This document shows positions 39,809-48,355 of a stretch of DNA of 64,000 nt, in pieces; the stretch's first letter is position 1; each line of letters begins with the position of its first letter. Below the pieces are notes generated by a model. It saw nothing but the letters and a program-made list of their open reading frames with translations, searched no databases and was not told the DNA's origin. The position numbers were made by a program, and so were the translations under genes. Origin of the DNA: Curvibacter lanceolatus ATCC 14669 (lineage in GTDB: Bacteria > Pseudomonadota > Gammaproteobacteria > Burkholderiales > Burkholderiaceae_C); the NCBI RefSeq assembly GCF_000381265.1, contig NZ_KB906253.1, positions 310,001 to 374,000 of the forward strand, given 5' to 3'.

Positions 39809-40726
39809 TCAAAGCAGCGGTTGCAGGCGATCCGCCTGGCCGGCGTGGCAGGCCTCGTCCACCGGCGCCCAGCCCTCATGCACGACAGCCTGCGGCCCGT
39901 CATGGCACAGCTCCAGGTGCTGACTGTCGGGCCAGCGCGCCCGCGCAAAGGCCTCCAGCGTGGCGGGTACGCTGACCTTCAGGCGCAAGGCAAAACGGTC
40001 GTCCTCGGGGTGGTCGTCCAGGTGCACCAGGGGCACAAAGGTCGAGGCGAACATCAACCAGTGCGAGGGCACCTGCACGGGCTCGGGGGCGTAACCGGCC
40101 TGGCGCAGCCATTGCTGGGCCTGGGCGCGCAGATCGGGGCCGCGCGGCAGGGCACCCCAGGCCAGGGCCATCAGCTCCAGCACCCACTGGTTGCAGTTCT
40201 GGTAGCGCAGGCCCCAGGCATAGGCGTTGGCGCTGTAGCGGCTGGCCAGCAGTTGCAGGGCGGCGGGCGTGTCGAGGGCCGCTGCGCGCAGCGCCTGGGC
40301 CGCGGCAGGCGGCAGGCGTACGACGGACAAGTAGCCCCGCTGGGGTCGCTCCGAGCCCATCACAAAGCCCGCCAGCCCCTGGTCGTACAGGCGCGGGGCC
40401 TGTTCGTCACAGGCGTAGTACAGCTGGCGCACGCGCCACACCCCGGTCTCGCGGTCGCGCAGGGCCACCCCTGCATGGGAGTAGCGCAGCCCGAACTCCG
40501 ACAGGTCCAGGCCCGAGCGGCTGATCAGCACCGTGTCTTCGCCGCTGGCGTCCAGCTCGGCGCGCAGCACACCGGCAAAGCGCAGCAGGGTGTCTTGCTC
40601 GCCTGCGCTCAGGGTGGGGCTGCGCTCGCAAAATTGAGAAGAAGCCAGGCCGGCGGCATGGGCTGTGGCCAACCCGCAGGCCAGAGTGAGACCTGCGAGC
40701 AGGGCGCGGATCGCCCGGAGCCTCAC
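39809..40726 (-). CDS. DUF2145 family exported protein
   Basis: 305 residues from GTG 40726; the start is fixed by the GTGA overlap with the stop of the upstream gene. The signal peptide ends at ATAHA (near residue 24). The mature protein matches DUF2145: FCERSPTLSAGEQDTLLRFA, then ISRSGLDLSEFGLRYSHAGV, then QLYYACDEQAPRLYDQGLAG, and YQNCNQWVLELMALAWG with a conserved Cys-Asn. The papain-like order Cys-His-Asn suggests a cysteine-hydrolase fold, though not established. It acts in the periplasm. It forms a coupled pair with the serine-rich protein upstream. Confidence 0.87.
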   Translation of the reverse strand: MRLRAIRALLAGLTLACGLATAHAAGLASSQFCERSPTLSAGEQDTLLRFAGVLRAELDASGEDTVLISRSGLDLSEFGLRYSHAGVALRDRETGVWRVRQLYYACDEQAPRLYDQGLAGFVMGSERPQRGYLSVVRLPPAAAQALRAAALDTPAALQLLASRYSANAYAWGLRYQNCNQWVLELMALAWGALPRGPDLRAQAQQWLRQAGYAPEPVQVPSHWLMFASTFVPLVHLDDHPEDDRFALRLKVSVPATLEAFARARWPDSQHLELCHDGPQAVVHEGWAPVDEACHAGQADRLQPLL

Positions 40727-41238
40727 AGCCCGATGACGCGGCGGGCGGCCAGGTCGTCGTGCCAGTCGTCGGCCAGCACCAGAAAGAAGGCTTTCCGGGT
40801 CTCGGGCTGGCTGAACTCGATGCCGTACACGCGGCGTTCGGCATGCACCGTGCCGCCGGTGCTCAGGTCTTGGGCGCGCACCACTTCGGCCGGCAGGTCG
40901 AGCATCAGCAGGCCCGCATCGGCGGCGGCCGTCGCCTGACCCACCGGCATGGCCGCCTGCCATTGCAGCGTGAGGCGGAGCTTGCCTGGGCGCTCCGGTA
41001 CCGGGGCCAGTGCCAGGATGCGGTAGTCGCCATTGGCCACCTGCCGGCCATCACGCGAGCTGTCGGCCGAACTGTTGCTGGAGCCGTGCAGCGAGTCCGA
41101 CACGCTGCCGCTGGCCGACGAGCCGGCGCTGGAGGCCGAAGAGGCCAGACTGTCGGCCTGGGCAGGCCCGTAGGCACAGCTTGCAGCGATCAGCAGTGCG
41201 GCTGAAAGGTGGCAAAGGTGGGTGGCTTGAAGGGGCAT
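40723..41238 (-). CDS. Exported Ser-rich protein, partner of DUF2145
   Basis: 171 residues from ATG 41238. The signal peptide (LSAALLIAASCAYGPAQA, near residues 10-28) is followed by a ~35-residue Ser/Gly/Asp-rich disordered stretch (SLASSASSAGSSASGSVSDS). A folded domain of ~105 residues comes next: GDYRILALAPVPERPGKLRL, then DLPAEVVRAQDLSTGGTVHA and YGIEFSQPETRKAFFLVLAD. No known family is recognised by name, but this gene order with DUF2145 seems fixed in Burkholderiales, as far as I remember. The TGA overlaps the GTG of the DUF2145 gene. Confidence 0.82.
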   Translation of the reverse strand: MPLQATHLCHLSAALLIAASCAYGPAQADSLASSASSAGSSASGSVSDSLHGSSNSSADSSRDGRQVANGDYRILALAPVPERPGKLRLTLQWQAAMPVGQATAAADAGLLMLDLPAEVVRAQDLSTGGTVHAERRVYGIEFSQPETRKAFFLVLADDWHDDLAARRVIGL

Positions 41239-41375
41239 GGTGGGGCTAGGGCATGGGGGCAAGCTGCAGGGACGTGTGCCTGGGGCAGCGTGCCGCGGGT
41301 TGACTGGTGGGCTGATTATCCATGCAGCGCCCCGGCATTGCGGCCCAACGGGCGCTGCGCCTTCGCCAGGGGGCG

Positions 41376-41389
41376 GTGTGCTGACGCAC
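41376..41389. promoter_or_regulatory. Inverted-repeat motif site 15 (GTGTG-CTGA-CGCAC)
   Basis: Followed by AG. It is 64 nt before the start at 41454. A CAGAAT hexamer (41412-41417) is about 30 bases from its centre. It is also 137 nt upstream of the Ser-rich/DUF2145 operon. Confidence 0.5.
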
Positions 41390-41453
41390 AGAAGCTCGCC
41401 ATGCCGCTCACCAGAATCATGGGACCTGAAAAACAACTTTCCAAAGGTTTGCC

Positions 41454-41873
41454 ATGTGTGCTTCATTTCGGTTGTGGATACCCCGCCTTGCCCTGGCGCT
41501 GCCCCTGGCCTGCACCCTGGGCTCGGCCCTGGCCTTGCCCCCCACCGAGGCCCAGGACCGTGAACGGCGTTACCGCAGCGAGCGCCAAAGCTGCCTCGAT
41601 GGCAGCAGCCACCAGGACCGGGCCACCTGCCTGAAAGAGGCGAACGCCGCCCACGCCCAGCCCGTGCCAGCCCCCACCCGCAGCGCGGACGCGGCGCGCT
41701 ACCGCCACAACCAGGTGCGGCGTTGCCAGGCCTTGCCCGAGCGCGACCACGCCCGTGAAGACTGCCTGTCGCGCATGAACGAGCCCAGCGCCGCCCATGG
41801 CTCGGTGGAGTCAGGGGGCATCTTGCGTGAGTGGCGTCGCGCGGAAGAAGCGCCGCTCGCACCAGCGCGCTGA
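41454..41873 (+). CDS. Secreted small Cys-containing protein
   Basis: 139 residues. The signal peptide (RLALALPLACTLGSALA, residues ~11-27) is followed by a mature protein with charged helical stretches and four spaced Cys (SCLDG, ATCLKEA, RRCQALPE, DCLSRM). These lie in two CX(9-12)C-like pairs and may form disulfides. The two pairs look like a duplicated unit: Arg-rich, xCLxG/xCLKE, then RCQxLP/xCLSRM. No family was recognised; small proteins of this kind with 'ERxxCLxxxxxxxRxxCLxEA' occur in Burkholderiales. The gene is preceded by a motif copy 64 nt upstream. Confidence 0.72.
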   Translation: MCASFRLWIPRLALALPLACTLGSALALPPTEAQDRERRYRSERQSCLDGSSHQDRATCLKEANAAHAQPVPAPTRSADAARYRHNQVRRCQALPERDHAREDCLSRMNEPSAAHGSVESGGILREWRRAEEAPLAPAR

Positions 41874-41900
41874 GACGATCTGAGTGCGCTGCAGATCTGG

Positions 41901-41914
41901 GTGCCATGTCGCAC
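41901..41914. promoter_or_regulatory. Inverted-repeat motif site 16 (GTGCC-ATGT-CGCAC)
   Basis: Followed by AG. It is 90 nt upstream of the Ala/His/Lys-rich protein at 42005. An AAGAAT hexamer (41937-41942) lies near the expected -10 position. Confidence 0.45.
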
Positions 41915-42004
41915 AGACCGCCCTGGCCCACGGCTCAAGAATCTGTACCTGAGCGCAATGTCTGCGTTCAGCATTCGTCAACCCAACCAGCACAAGGTGA
42001 TTCC

Positions 42005-42265
42005 ATGACCCTGACCCAAAGCAGCAATGCCGCCGCCAAAGACGCCTCCAAAGACGGCGCCAAGTCGGCGGAGCAGCACCATTTGAAGAGCGCAGAACAC
42101 CTGGACCTGGCCTCGGCCGCGCACAAGGATGCGGCCAAGCACCATGCCAGTGGCGACAAGGCCGCCGCAGCCAGCTCCGAAAAGAAGGCCGAAACCCACA
42201 CCGCCACGGCCGCCCAGCATGCCCAGAAGGCAGCGGCCAAGCCTTCGGCCCCGGCTTCGCGCTGA
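42005..42265 (+). CDS. Small Ala/Lys/His-rich helical protein, paralogue of the protein at 4408
   Basis: 86 residues from ATG 42005. Almost the whole chain is a charged Ala-rich helix: AAKDASKDGAKSAEQHHLKS, then AEHLDLASAAHKDAAKHHAS, then the HTATAAQHAQKA block. It shares with 4408-4665 the order HHL-AEHL-AA-H-AA-H-ASGD-AA-K-HTATA-HA-A. Lys replaces several Gln/His of the other copy. There is no signal. The composition is like that of small stress-induced or nucleoid-associated Lys/Ala-rich proteins, but its role is unknown. Strong terminator after it; motif copy before it. Confidence 0.75.
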   Translation: MTLTQSSNAAAKDASKDGAKSAEQHHLKSAEHLDLASAAHKDAAKHHASGDKAAAASSEKKAETHTATAAQHAQKAAAKPSAPASR

Positions 42266-42300
42266 GCCGAGGCAGGCCCCACAGGCCCTACCGGCCCTAC

Positions 42301-42342
42301 AGGGCGCCGGCAGCCGACAGGCTCCGGCGCCCTGATTCTTTT
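42301..42342 (+). terminator. Rho-independent terminator after the 42005 gene
   Basis: A perfect 10-bp stem (AGGGCGCCGG / CCGGCGCCCT) with a 13-base loop is followed by GATTCTTTT. It sits between two convergent genes. Confidence 0.75.
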
Positions 42343-42354
42343 GAGGTGGCCGAT

Positions 42355-43410
42355 TCAGTGTGATTCGTCTTTTGCAGGGGCCGTTTCGGCGTGGCCGCCG
42401 AACTCATGCCGCATGGCCGACTGCAGGCGCAGGGCAAAGCCGCTCTCGCCGCGCGAGGCAAAGCGCGCGCTCAGGGCGGCGCTCAGCACCGGCACGGGCA
42501 CCCCGACGTCCATGGCCGCCTGCACCGCCCAGCGGCCCTCGCCCGAGTCGGACACCCGGCCTTCGAAGGCGGCCAGCGTGGGGTCGGCCACCAGGGCCTC
42601 GGCGCTCAGGTCGAGCAGCCAGGAGCTGACCACGCTGCCCCGGCGCCACAGCTCGGCGATGTCGGCCAGGTTCATGTCGTAGGCATACAGCTCGGGCGCA
42701 TCCAGGGGGGCGGTCTCGGCATTGGGTGCCGGGGCCTGCGTGCCTTGCGTCGTCAGGCCAGTGCGGCCGATGCCGGCGCTTTGCAACAGGTTGAAGCCCT
42801 CTGCGTAGGCCGCCATCAAGCCGTATTCGATGCCGTTGTGCACCATCTTGACGAAGTGCCCGGCGCCGTGCGGCCCGCAGTGCAGCCAGCCATGGCGGGC
42901 GGTGCCGGTGTGGGGCGGCCGGCCGGGGGTGGGTGGGGCCGTGCCGCTGCCGGGGGCCAGGGTTTCGAACAGCGGCGCGGCGCCTTGCACCACGGCGGCA
43001 TCGCCGCCCACCATCAGGCAGTAGCCGCGCTCCAGCCCCGCCACACCCCCGCTGGTGCCCACGTCCAGGTGGTGGATGCCTGTGGCCCGCAGCAGGGTGG
43101 CGCGGCGCAGGTCGTCGCGGTGGCGCGAGTTGCCGCCATCGATCACGGTGTCGCCCGGGGCCAGCAGGGGGATGAGCTGGGCCAGCAAGGCATCGACCGC
43201 CGCGGCCGGCACCATCAGCCACAGCGTGCGTGGCGCACTCAATTGCTGCACCAGGTCCTGGGCGGAGGCCGCGCCCCGGGCCCCGAGGGCGAACAGCGGT
43301 GCAATGGCCTGCGGCTCGCGGTCCAGCACCACACAGTCGTGGCCCCCGCGCAGCAGCCGGGTCACCATGCTGCCCCCCATGCGCCCCAATCCGATCATGC
43401 CGAGTTGCAT
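42355..43410 (-). CDS. gnd: 6-phosphogluconate dehydrogenase, decarboxylating (short type)
   Basis: 351 residues from ATG 43410 (MQLGMIGLGRMGGSM). The NAD(P)-binding GxGxxG is at residues 7-12. The catalytic region shows DGGNSRHRDDLRRA, then HHLDVGTSGGVAGLERGYCL (substrate-binding SGG), and HFVKMVHNGIEYGLMAAYAE with Lys and His-Asn. The length and the 'GNS' pattern put it in the short, NAD-preferring GndA/YqeC group rather than the 470-residue enzyme. Reaction: 6-phosphogluconate to ribulose-5-phosphate, CO2 and NAD(P)H. It is divergent from the phosphoketolase gene; the product pentose phosphate is the phosphoketolase pathway entry. Confidence 0.92.
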   Translation of the reverse strand: MQLGMIGLGRMGGSMVTRLLRGGHDCVVLDREPQAIAPLFALGARGAASAQDLVQQLSAPRTLWLMVPAAAVDALLAQLIPLLAPGDTVIDGGNSRHRDDLRRATLLRATGIHHLDVGTSGGVAGLERGYCLMVGGDAAVVQGAAPLFETLAPGSGTAPPTPGRPPHTGTARHGWLHCGPHGAGHFVKMVHNGIEYGLMAAYAEGFNLLQSAGIGRTGLTTQGTQAPAPNAETAPLDAPELYAYDMNLADIAELWRRGSVVSSWLLDLSAEALVADPTLAAFEGRVSDSGEGRWAVQAAMDVGVPVPVLSAALSARFASRGESGFALRLQSAMRHEFGGHAETAPAKDESH

Positions 43411-43535
43411 CGTTCGACTCCTGCGCCTGTGCCGTGAATGAGCACGCCCGCCGCCGCAGGCGCCGGCGCGTGGCATGTTGGCCCAATGTGCAGGCTTGGC
43501 CCGCCCTGTGTCTGTGGCCTGGCACACCGGGCCGG

Positions 43536-43549
43536 GTGGCTCAGCGCAC
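43536..43549. promoter_or_regulatory. Inverted-repeat motif site 17 (GTGGC-TCAG-CGCAC)
   Basis: Followed by AG. It is 67 nt upstream of phosphoketolase and 125 nt upstream of the divergent gnd. A possible -10 (CTAACT, 43571-43576) lies 30 bases from its centre. Confidence 0.45.
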
Positions 43550-43616
43550 AGACCGCCCCGGGGGCCGCGGCTAACTTGGAGCGCTCTCAGGCCCTCGAAC
43601 ACCGGAAGCCCCACCC

Positions 43617-46001
43617 ATGACCCCCGACTCCCTGTCTCCCGATCTGCTGCAGCGCATGGATGCGTACTGGCGGGCCTCCAACTACCTGGCCGTGGGCCAG
43701 CTCTATCTGTACGACAACCCCTTGCTGCGCCAGCCGCTGACCCTGGCGCACATCAAGCCCCTGGTGGTGGGGCACTGGGGCACGGTGCCGGGGCAGAACT
43801 TCATCTACGTGCACCTGAACCGCGTGATCTGCCAGCACGGGCTCAACATGCTCTACATCGCCGGCCCTGGGCACGGCGGGGCGGCCCTGGTGGCGCAGGT
43901 CTACCTCGAAGGCAGCTGGAGCGAGGTCTACCCCGAGGTGACGCAGAACCTGGCCGGCCTGCAGAGGCTGTTCAAGCAGTTTTCCTTCCCAGGGGGCATC
44001 TCCAGCCACGTGGCGCCCACCACGCCGGGATCGATCCACGAAGGCGGCGAGCTGGGCTATTCGCTCAGCCATGCCTTTGGCGCGGTGTTCGACAACCCCG
44101 AGCTGATCGCGGCTTGTGTGGTCGGCGACGGTGAGGCCGAGACCGGCCCGCTGGCCACAGCCTGGCATTCGAACAAGCTGCTCGACCCGGTGCATGACGG
44201 TGCCGTGCTGCCCATCCTGCACCTCAATGGGTTCAAGATCAGCAACCCCACGCTGCTGGCGCGCATCGGGCATGAAGCCCTGACGCAGTTCTTTCAGGGC
44301 TGCGGCTGGGCACCGATCTTTGTCGAGGGCGATGAGCCGATGGCCATGCACCAGCGCATGGCCGTGGCACTGGACCTGGCGGTGGCGCAGATCCAGCAGA
44401 TCCAGCGCCAGGCGCGCCAGCACGAAGGCGGTGAGCGGCCACCCTGGCCCCTGATCGTGCTGCGCTCGCCCAAGGGCTGGACCGGTCCGGCCACGGTGGA
44501 CGGTCTGCAGATCGAGAACACCTTCCGATCGCATCAGGTGCCGTTGGTGGTCAGCCCCGAGTTCCCGCAGCACCTGGCCTTGCTTGAGGCCTGGATGCAA
44601 AGCTACCGGCCGCAAGAGCTGTTCGATGAACAGGGCACGCTGCTGCCTGAACTGGCCGAGCTGGCGCCCACGGGCCTTCAACGCATGGGCAGCAACCCCC
44701 ATGCCAATGGCGGGCTGCTGTTGCGCCCACTGCTGCTGCCTGATTTCCGGGAGCACGCGCGGCCGCTCACCGTGCCCGGCGCGCTGCAGGCCCAGGACAC
44801 GCAGGTGCTGGGCCTGTACCTGCGCGACGTGATGCGGCTCAACCGCGCGCAGCGCAACTTCAGGCTGTTCGGGCCCGATGAGACCGTGTCCAACCTGCTG
44901 GGGGCCGTTTTCGAGGTGACCAACCGCCAGTGGGACGCCGAAACCCTGGGCAACGACGAGTTTCTGCAGCCCGACGGCCTGGTGCTCGATTCGATGCTGA
45001 GCGAGCACCAGTGCCAGGGCTGGCTCGAGGGCTACCTGCTCACCGGGCGCCACGGACTGTTCAACAGCTACGAGGCCTTTGTGCGCATCGTCGATTCGAT
45101 GTTCAGCCAGCACGCCAAATGGCTCAAGGTGAGCCGTGACCTGCCCTGGCGGCGGCCCATCGCCTCGCTGAACTACCTGCTGACCTCGCACGTCTGGCAG
45201 CAGGACCACAATGGCTACACCCACCAGGACCCCGGCTTCATCGATCATGTGCTGAGCAAGAAGCCCGAGCTGGTGCGCGTCTACCTGCCGCCCGATGCCA
45301 ACTGCCTGCTGGCGGTGGCCGACCACTGCCTGCGCAGCCTGGGCCGCGTCAACGTGGTGGTGGCGGGCAAGCACGCCCTGCCGCAGTGGCTGGGCATCGA
45401 GGCGGCCGCAGCGCACTGCGCCCAGGGCCTGGGCGCCTGGGCCTGGGCCGGCAACGAAGGCCCGGCCGGGCCCGATCTGGTGATGGCCTGCTGCGGCGAC
45501 ACCCCCACGCTGGAAATCCTGGCCGCCACCGCCTTGCTGCGTGAGCACCTGCCTGAGCTGCACCTGCGCGTGGTGAACGTGGTGGACCTGGGCCGACTGC
45601 AGTCGCCCGTCGACCATGCCGAGGGCCTGAGCGATACCGACTTCGACGCCTTGTTCACCCGCGACAAGCCGGTGATCTTCGGCTTTCATGGCTACCCCGG
45701 CCTGGTGCACCGCCTGACCCACCGGCGCGCCAATCGGCAGTTGCAGGTGCATGGCTACCAGGAGGAGGGCACCATCACCACCGCCTTCGACATGCGGGTG
45801 CAAAACCGCCTGGACCGCTTTCACCTGATTCAGCACGCGCTGGAGTGCCTGCCCCAGCTGGGCCCCCGCGCCGAGCCCCTGCGCCAATGGACCCAGGAGC
45901 GGCTGCTGGCGCACAAGCGCTACATCGACCAGCACGGCCAGGATCTGCCCGAGATCCGCGATTGGCGCTGGCCCGCCGCCAGTGCGGGGCGGGCCCCATG
46001 A
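43617..46001 (+). CDS. xfp: Xylulose-5-phosphate/fructose-6-phosphate phosphoketolase
   Basis: 794 residues, the usual length for the family. Key blocks: [20 protein letters not shown] near residues 53-72, [20 protein letters not shown] near 83-102, [20 protein letters not shown] near 122-141, and the thiamine diphosphate/Mg site [20 protein letters not shown] near 163-182. The C-terminal part includes [18 protein letters not shown]. The enzyme splits xylulose-5-P or fructose-6-P with phosphate into acetyl-P and glyceraldehyde-3-P or erythrose-4-P. Its stop overlaps the aldolase start (ATGA), and a phosphatase gene follows, also overlapped: a compact carbon module. Confidence 0.97.
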   Translation: MTPDSLSPDLLQRMDAYWRASNYLAVGQLYLYDNPLLRQPLTLAHIKPLVVGHWGTVPGQNFIYVHLNRVICQHGLNMLYIAGPGHGGAALVAQVYLEGSWSEVYPEVTQNLAGLQRLFKQFSFPGGISSHVAPTTPGSIHEGGELGYSLSHAFGAVFDNPELIAACVVGDGEAETGPLATAWHSNKLLDPVHDGAVLPILHLNGFKISNPTLLARIGHEALTQFFQGCGWAPIFVEGDEPMAMHQRMAVALDLAVAQIQQIQRQARQHEGGERPPWPLIVLRSPKGWTGPATVDGLQIENTFRSHQVPLVVSPEFPQHLALLEAWMQSYRPQELFDEQGTLLPELAELAPTGLQRMGSNPHANGGLLLRPLLLPDFREHARPLTVPGALQAQDTQVLGLYLRDVMRLNRAQRNFRLFGPDETVSNLLGAVFEVTNRQWDAETLGNDEFLQPDGLVLDSMLSEHQCQGWLEGYLLTGRHGLFNSYEAFVRIVDSMFSQHAKWLKVSRDLPWRRPIASLNYLLTSHVWQQDHNGYTHQDPGFIDHVLSKKPELVRVYLPPDANCLLAVADHCLRSLGRVNVVVAGKHALPQWLGIEAAAAHCAQGLGAWAWAGNEGPAGPDLVMACCGDTPTLEILAATALLREHLPELHLRVVNVVDLGRLQSPVDHAEGLSDTDFDALFTRDKPVIFGFHGYPGLVHRLTHRRANRQLQVHGYQEEGTITTAFDMRVQNRLDRFHLIQHALECLPQLGPRAEPLRQWTQERLLAHKRYIDQHGQDLPEIRDWRWPAASAGRAP

Positions 46002-47017
46002 TCGACACCTTGCGCGCCCTGCTGGTGTCGGGCAAGGGCCTGCTGGCCATGGACGAGAGCGTGGGCACCTGCAACCAGCGCCTGGTGGCGGCCGGCATCG
46101 CCCCCACGCCCGAGATGCGCCAGGCCTACCGCGCGCTGTTGCTGGGCACGCCGCAACTGGGCGAGGGCATCAGCGGCGTGATACTGCACGACGAAACCCT
46201 GCGCCAGTCGCTGGACAACGGGCGGGCCATGGTCAGCACGGCGCAGCTGGCGCAGGACGCCGGCGTGCTGATCGGCATCAAGGTGGATCTGGGCACGCAA
46301 GACCTGCCCGGCCATGCGGGCGAGAAGGTCACCGAGGGGCTGGACGGCCTGGGCCCGCGACTGCAGGCCTACCGGGCGCTGGGTGCGCGCTTTGCCAAAT
46401 GGCGCGGCGTCTGCAGTGTCGATGACCTGGCCCGGCCCAGCCTGGCCTGCATCGAGGCCAATGCCCACGCCCTGGCGCGCTATGCCGGCCTGTGCCAGGC
46501 GGCCGGTCTGGTGCCCATCGTCGAGCCCGAGGTGCTGATGGCGGGCCCGCACTCCCTGGCACGCTGCCAGCAGGTGACCGAGGCACTGCTGGGCAGCGTG
46601 TTCAGCCAGTTGCAGCGGCAAGGGGTGGCCCTGGAGTTGCTGATCCTCAAACCCAACATGGTGATCAGCGGGCTGGACGGGCCGCAGCAGGACAGCGCCG
46701 CTGACGTGGCCCGGGCCACGCTGCAGTGCCTGCGCCGAGCGGTGCCGGCCGCCGTGCCGGGCATTGTGTTGCTGTCGGGCGGGCAAAGCGGCCCGCAGGC
46801 CAGCAGCCGGCTCAATGCCCTGCATGCGGTGCCCGATGCAAGCCTGCCCTGGGCCGTGTCATTTTCGTTTGCCCGGGCCCTGCAACACCCGGCGCTCGAG
46901 ATCTGGGCCGGCCAGGCCAGCCAGCAAGGCGCCGCCCGGGCGGCCCTGATGCACCGGGTGCGCTGCAATGTGGCGGCGCTGCGCGGGCGCTACACCGCCG
47001 AACTGGAAATCCCATGA
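45998..47017 (+). CDS. Class I fructose-bisphosphate aldolase
   Basis: 339 residues from ATG 45998. It has class I features: [20 protein letters not shown] near residues 11-30, the [16 protein letters not shown] region, [14 protein letters not shown] near 130, and the Schiff-base Lys in [13 protein letters not shown] near 218. The C-terminal [20 protein letters not shown] also fits class I. It cleaves fructose-1,6-bisphosphate to glyceraldehyde-3-P and dihydroxyacetone-P without a metal. Coupled to phosphoketolase and to a phosphatase by ATGA overlaps. The trio could recycle phosphoketolase products to fructose-6-P (aldolase plus phosphatase), giving an acetyl-P-producing cycle (inference). 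Confidence 0.94.
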   Translation: MIDTLRALLVSGKGLLAMDESVGTCNQRLVAAGIAPTPEMRQAYRALLLGTPQLGEGISGVILHDETLRQSLDNGRAMVSTAQLAQDAGVLIGIKVDLGTQDLPGHAGEKVTEGLDGLGPRLQAYRALGARFAKWRGVCSVDDLARPSLACIEANAHALARYAGLCQAAGLVPIVEPEVLMAGPHSLARCQQVTEALLGSVFSQLQRQGVALELLILKPNMVISGLDGPQQDSAADVARATLQCLRRAVPAAVPGIVLLSGGQSGPQASSRLNALHAVPDASLPWAVSFSFARALQHPALEIWAGQASQQGAARAALMHRVRCNVAALRGRYTAELEIP

Positions 47018-47619
47018 CGGGCGCCTTGAAGATCTTCTTCGTGCGCCACGGCGAAACCGCCTGGACCCTGTCGGGCCAGCACACCGGCAGCACCGACCTG
47101 CCGCTCACGCCCACCGGTGAGGCCATGGCCCGCGAACTGGCGGCGCCGCTGCGCGACATCGCGTTCTCCCGGGTGCTCAGCAGCCCGCGGCGCCGCGCCC
47201 GGGCCACCTGCGAACTGGCCGGCCTCGGCGCCGTGGTACAGAACGAGCCCCTGCTGGCCGAGTGGGACTACGGCGACTACGAGGGCTTGCGCACCGCCGG
47301 CATCCAGGTGCTGCACCCGGGCTGGAGCGTGTGGGCCGACGGTTGCCCCGGGGGCGAAACCCCGGCCGATGTGGCGGCCCGGGCCGATCAGCTCATTGCC
47401 CAGCTGCAAGACCTCAGCGGGCCGGTGATTCTGTTCTCGCACGGCCAGTTCGGGCGCGTGTTGGCCGCACGCTGGATCGGCCTGCCGGTGACCCAGGGCC
47501 AGCACTTCACGCTGGGCCCCACATCCCTCAGCGTGCTGGGCTTTGAGCAGGGCTACCCGCAGCGCCGCGTCATCACCCTGTGGAATGCCCCGGTGTGTGG
47601 GGGGCTGCGGGCGATCTGA
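47014..47619 (+). CDS. Histidine-phosphatase family protein (phosphoglycerate-mutase-like)
   Basis: 201 residues. The active-site motif FVRHGET is at residues 9-15. The second catalytic His lies in ILFSHGQFGRVLAARW near 150, and the acid/base Glu in LLAEWDYGDYEGLR near 86. The family includes sugar-phosphate phosphatases such as sedoheptulose/fructose bisphosphatases and phosphoglycerate mutases. Because it overlaps the aldolase gene (ATGA at 47014-47017), its substrate is likely a sugar phosphate made by that enzyme. No signal peptide. It is the last gene of the phosphoketolase operon. Confidence 0.9.
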   Translation: MTGALKIFFVRHGETAWTLSGQHTGSTDLPLTPTGEAMARELAAPLRDIAFSRVLSSPRRRARATCELAGLGAVVQNEPLLAEWDYGDYEGLRTAGIQVLHPGWSVWADGCPGGETPADVAARADQLIAQLQDLSGPVILFSHGQFGRVLAARWIGLPVTQGQHFTLGPTSLSVLGFEQGYPQRRVITLWNAPVCGGLRAI

Positions 47620-47800
47620 GACAACTGGCCACCGTGGGGCTCATCGGTGCTTGTCACCCAGGTGGTTCGGCTGCTGAAGCCTCGGTCTGCTTCTAAGCTG
47701 ATGCGGAAGTCTTCGTTTCAAGACGCGTCAGGGCCTTGAAGATCCGGTGCTGCCATGCCCCTGATCAGCGGGCCTGGCTTTCCACCCGAAAGACCTGTTC

Positions 47801-48355
47801 ATGACCACTCTCAATGACTACCTGGCCGAAAAACGCACCGCCGTGCGCGCCCGCCACGCGCAGACGGCGCAAGGCGAAAGCCAGCCCGCCCGGCTGGCCG
47901 CCAAGGTCAGCGCCGAAGGGCGCAGCGGGGTGCGCCGCATCCGCATCCGTGATCACCAGATCATCAGTGACAGCCCTTATAACTTTGCGGGCTACGACCT
48001 CGGGCCCAGTTCGCCCGAATTGCAGCTGGGTGTGCTGGGTTCGTGCGTGACCCACATCTTCCTGATCCAGGCCGCTGACCGTGAGGTGCCGATCGACAGC
48101 CTGGAGGTCGAGATCAGCGGGCAGATCGATCCACGTGCCGGCAAGCCCGGCCATGAACACATTCCGGTCTGGCCCCATGACCTGGCCTACACCGTGCATC
48201 TGAGCTCTCCGGCCAGCACGGAAGAGATCGACGCTTTGTTTGAAGCGGTGGAGCGCAGCTGCCCGATCCTGAACCTGCTGCGCCAGCCTCAGCAGGTGCG
48301 CGGTGTGGTGAAGCACACCCGCAGCGCCTCGGCATCGTTGGAGGCTGCAGCATGA
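47801..48355 (+). CDS. OsmC-family peroxide-defence protein
   Basis: 184 residues. The two conserved redox Cys are in QLGVLGSCVTHIFLIQAADR (near residue 82) and ERSCPILNLLRQPQQV (near 151). The Ohr/OsmC proteins reduce organic hydroperoxides with thiols. The N-terminal part (NDYLAEKRTAVRARHAQT) is longer than in OsmC of E. coli. The stop overlaps the start of the VOC protein (ATGA at 48352-48355), so both are made together. Confidence 0.9.
   Translation: MTTLNDYLAEKRTAVRARHAQTAQGESQPARLAAKVSAEGRSGVRRIRIRDHQIISDSPYNFAGYDLGPSSPELQLGVLGSCVTHIFLIQAADREVPIDSLEVEISGQIDPRAGKPGHEHIPVWPHDLAYTVHLSSPASTEEIDALFEAVERSCPILNLLRQPQQVRGVVKHTRSASASLEAAA

Noticed and set aside
43587-45935. 782-residue minus-strand frame
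   Set aside because: Antisense to phosphoketolase, which has all family motifs; composition is that of a mirror frame.
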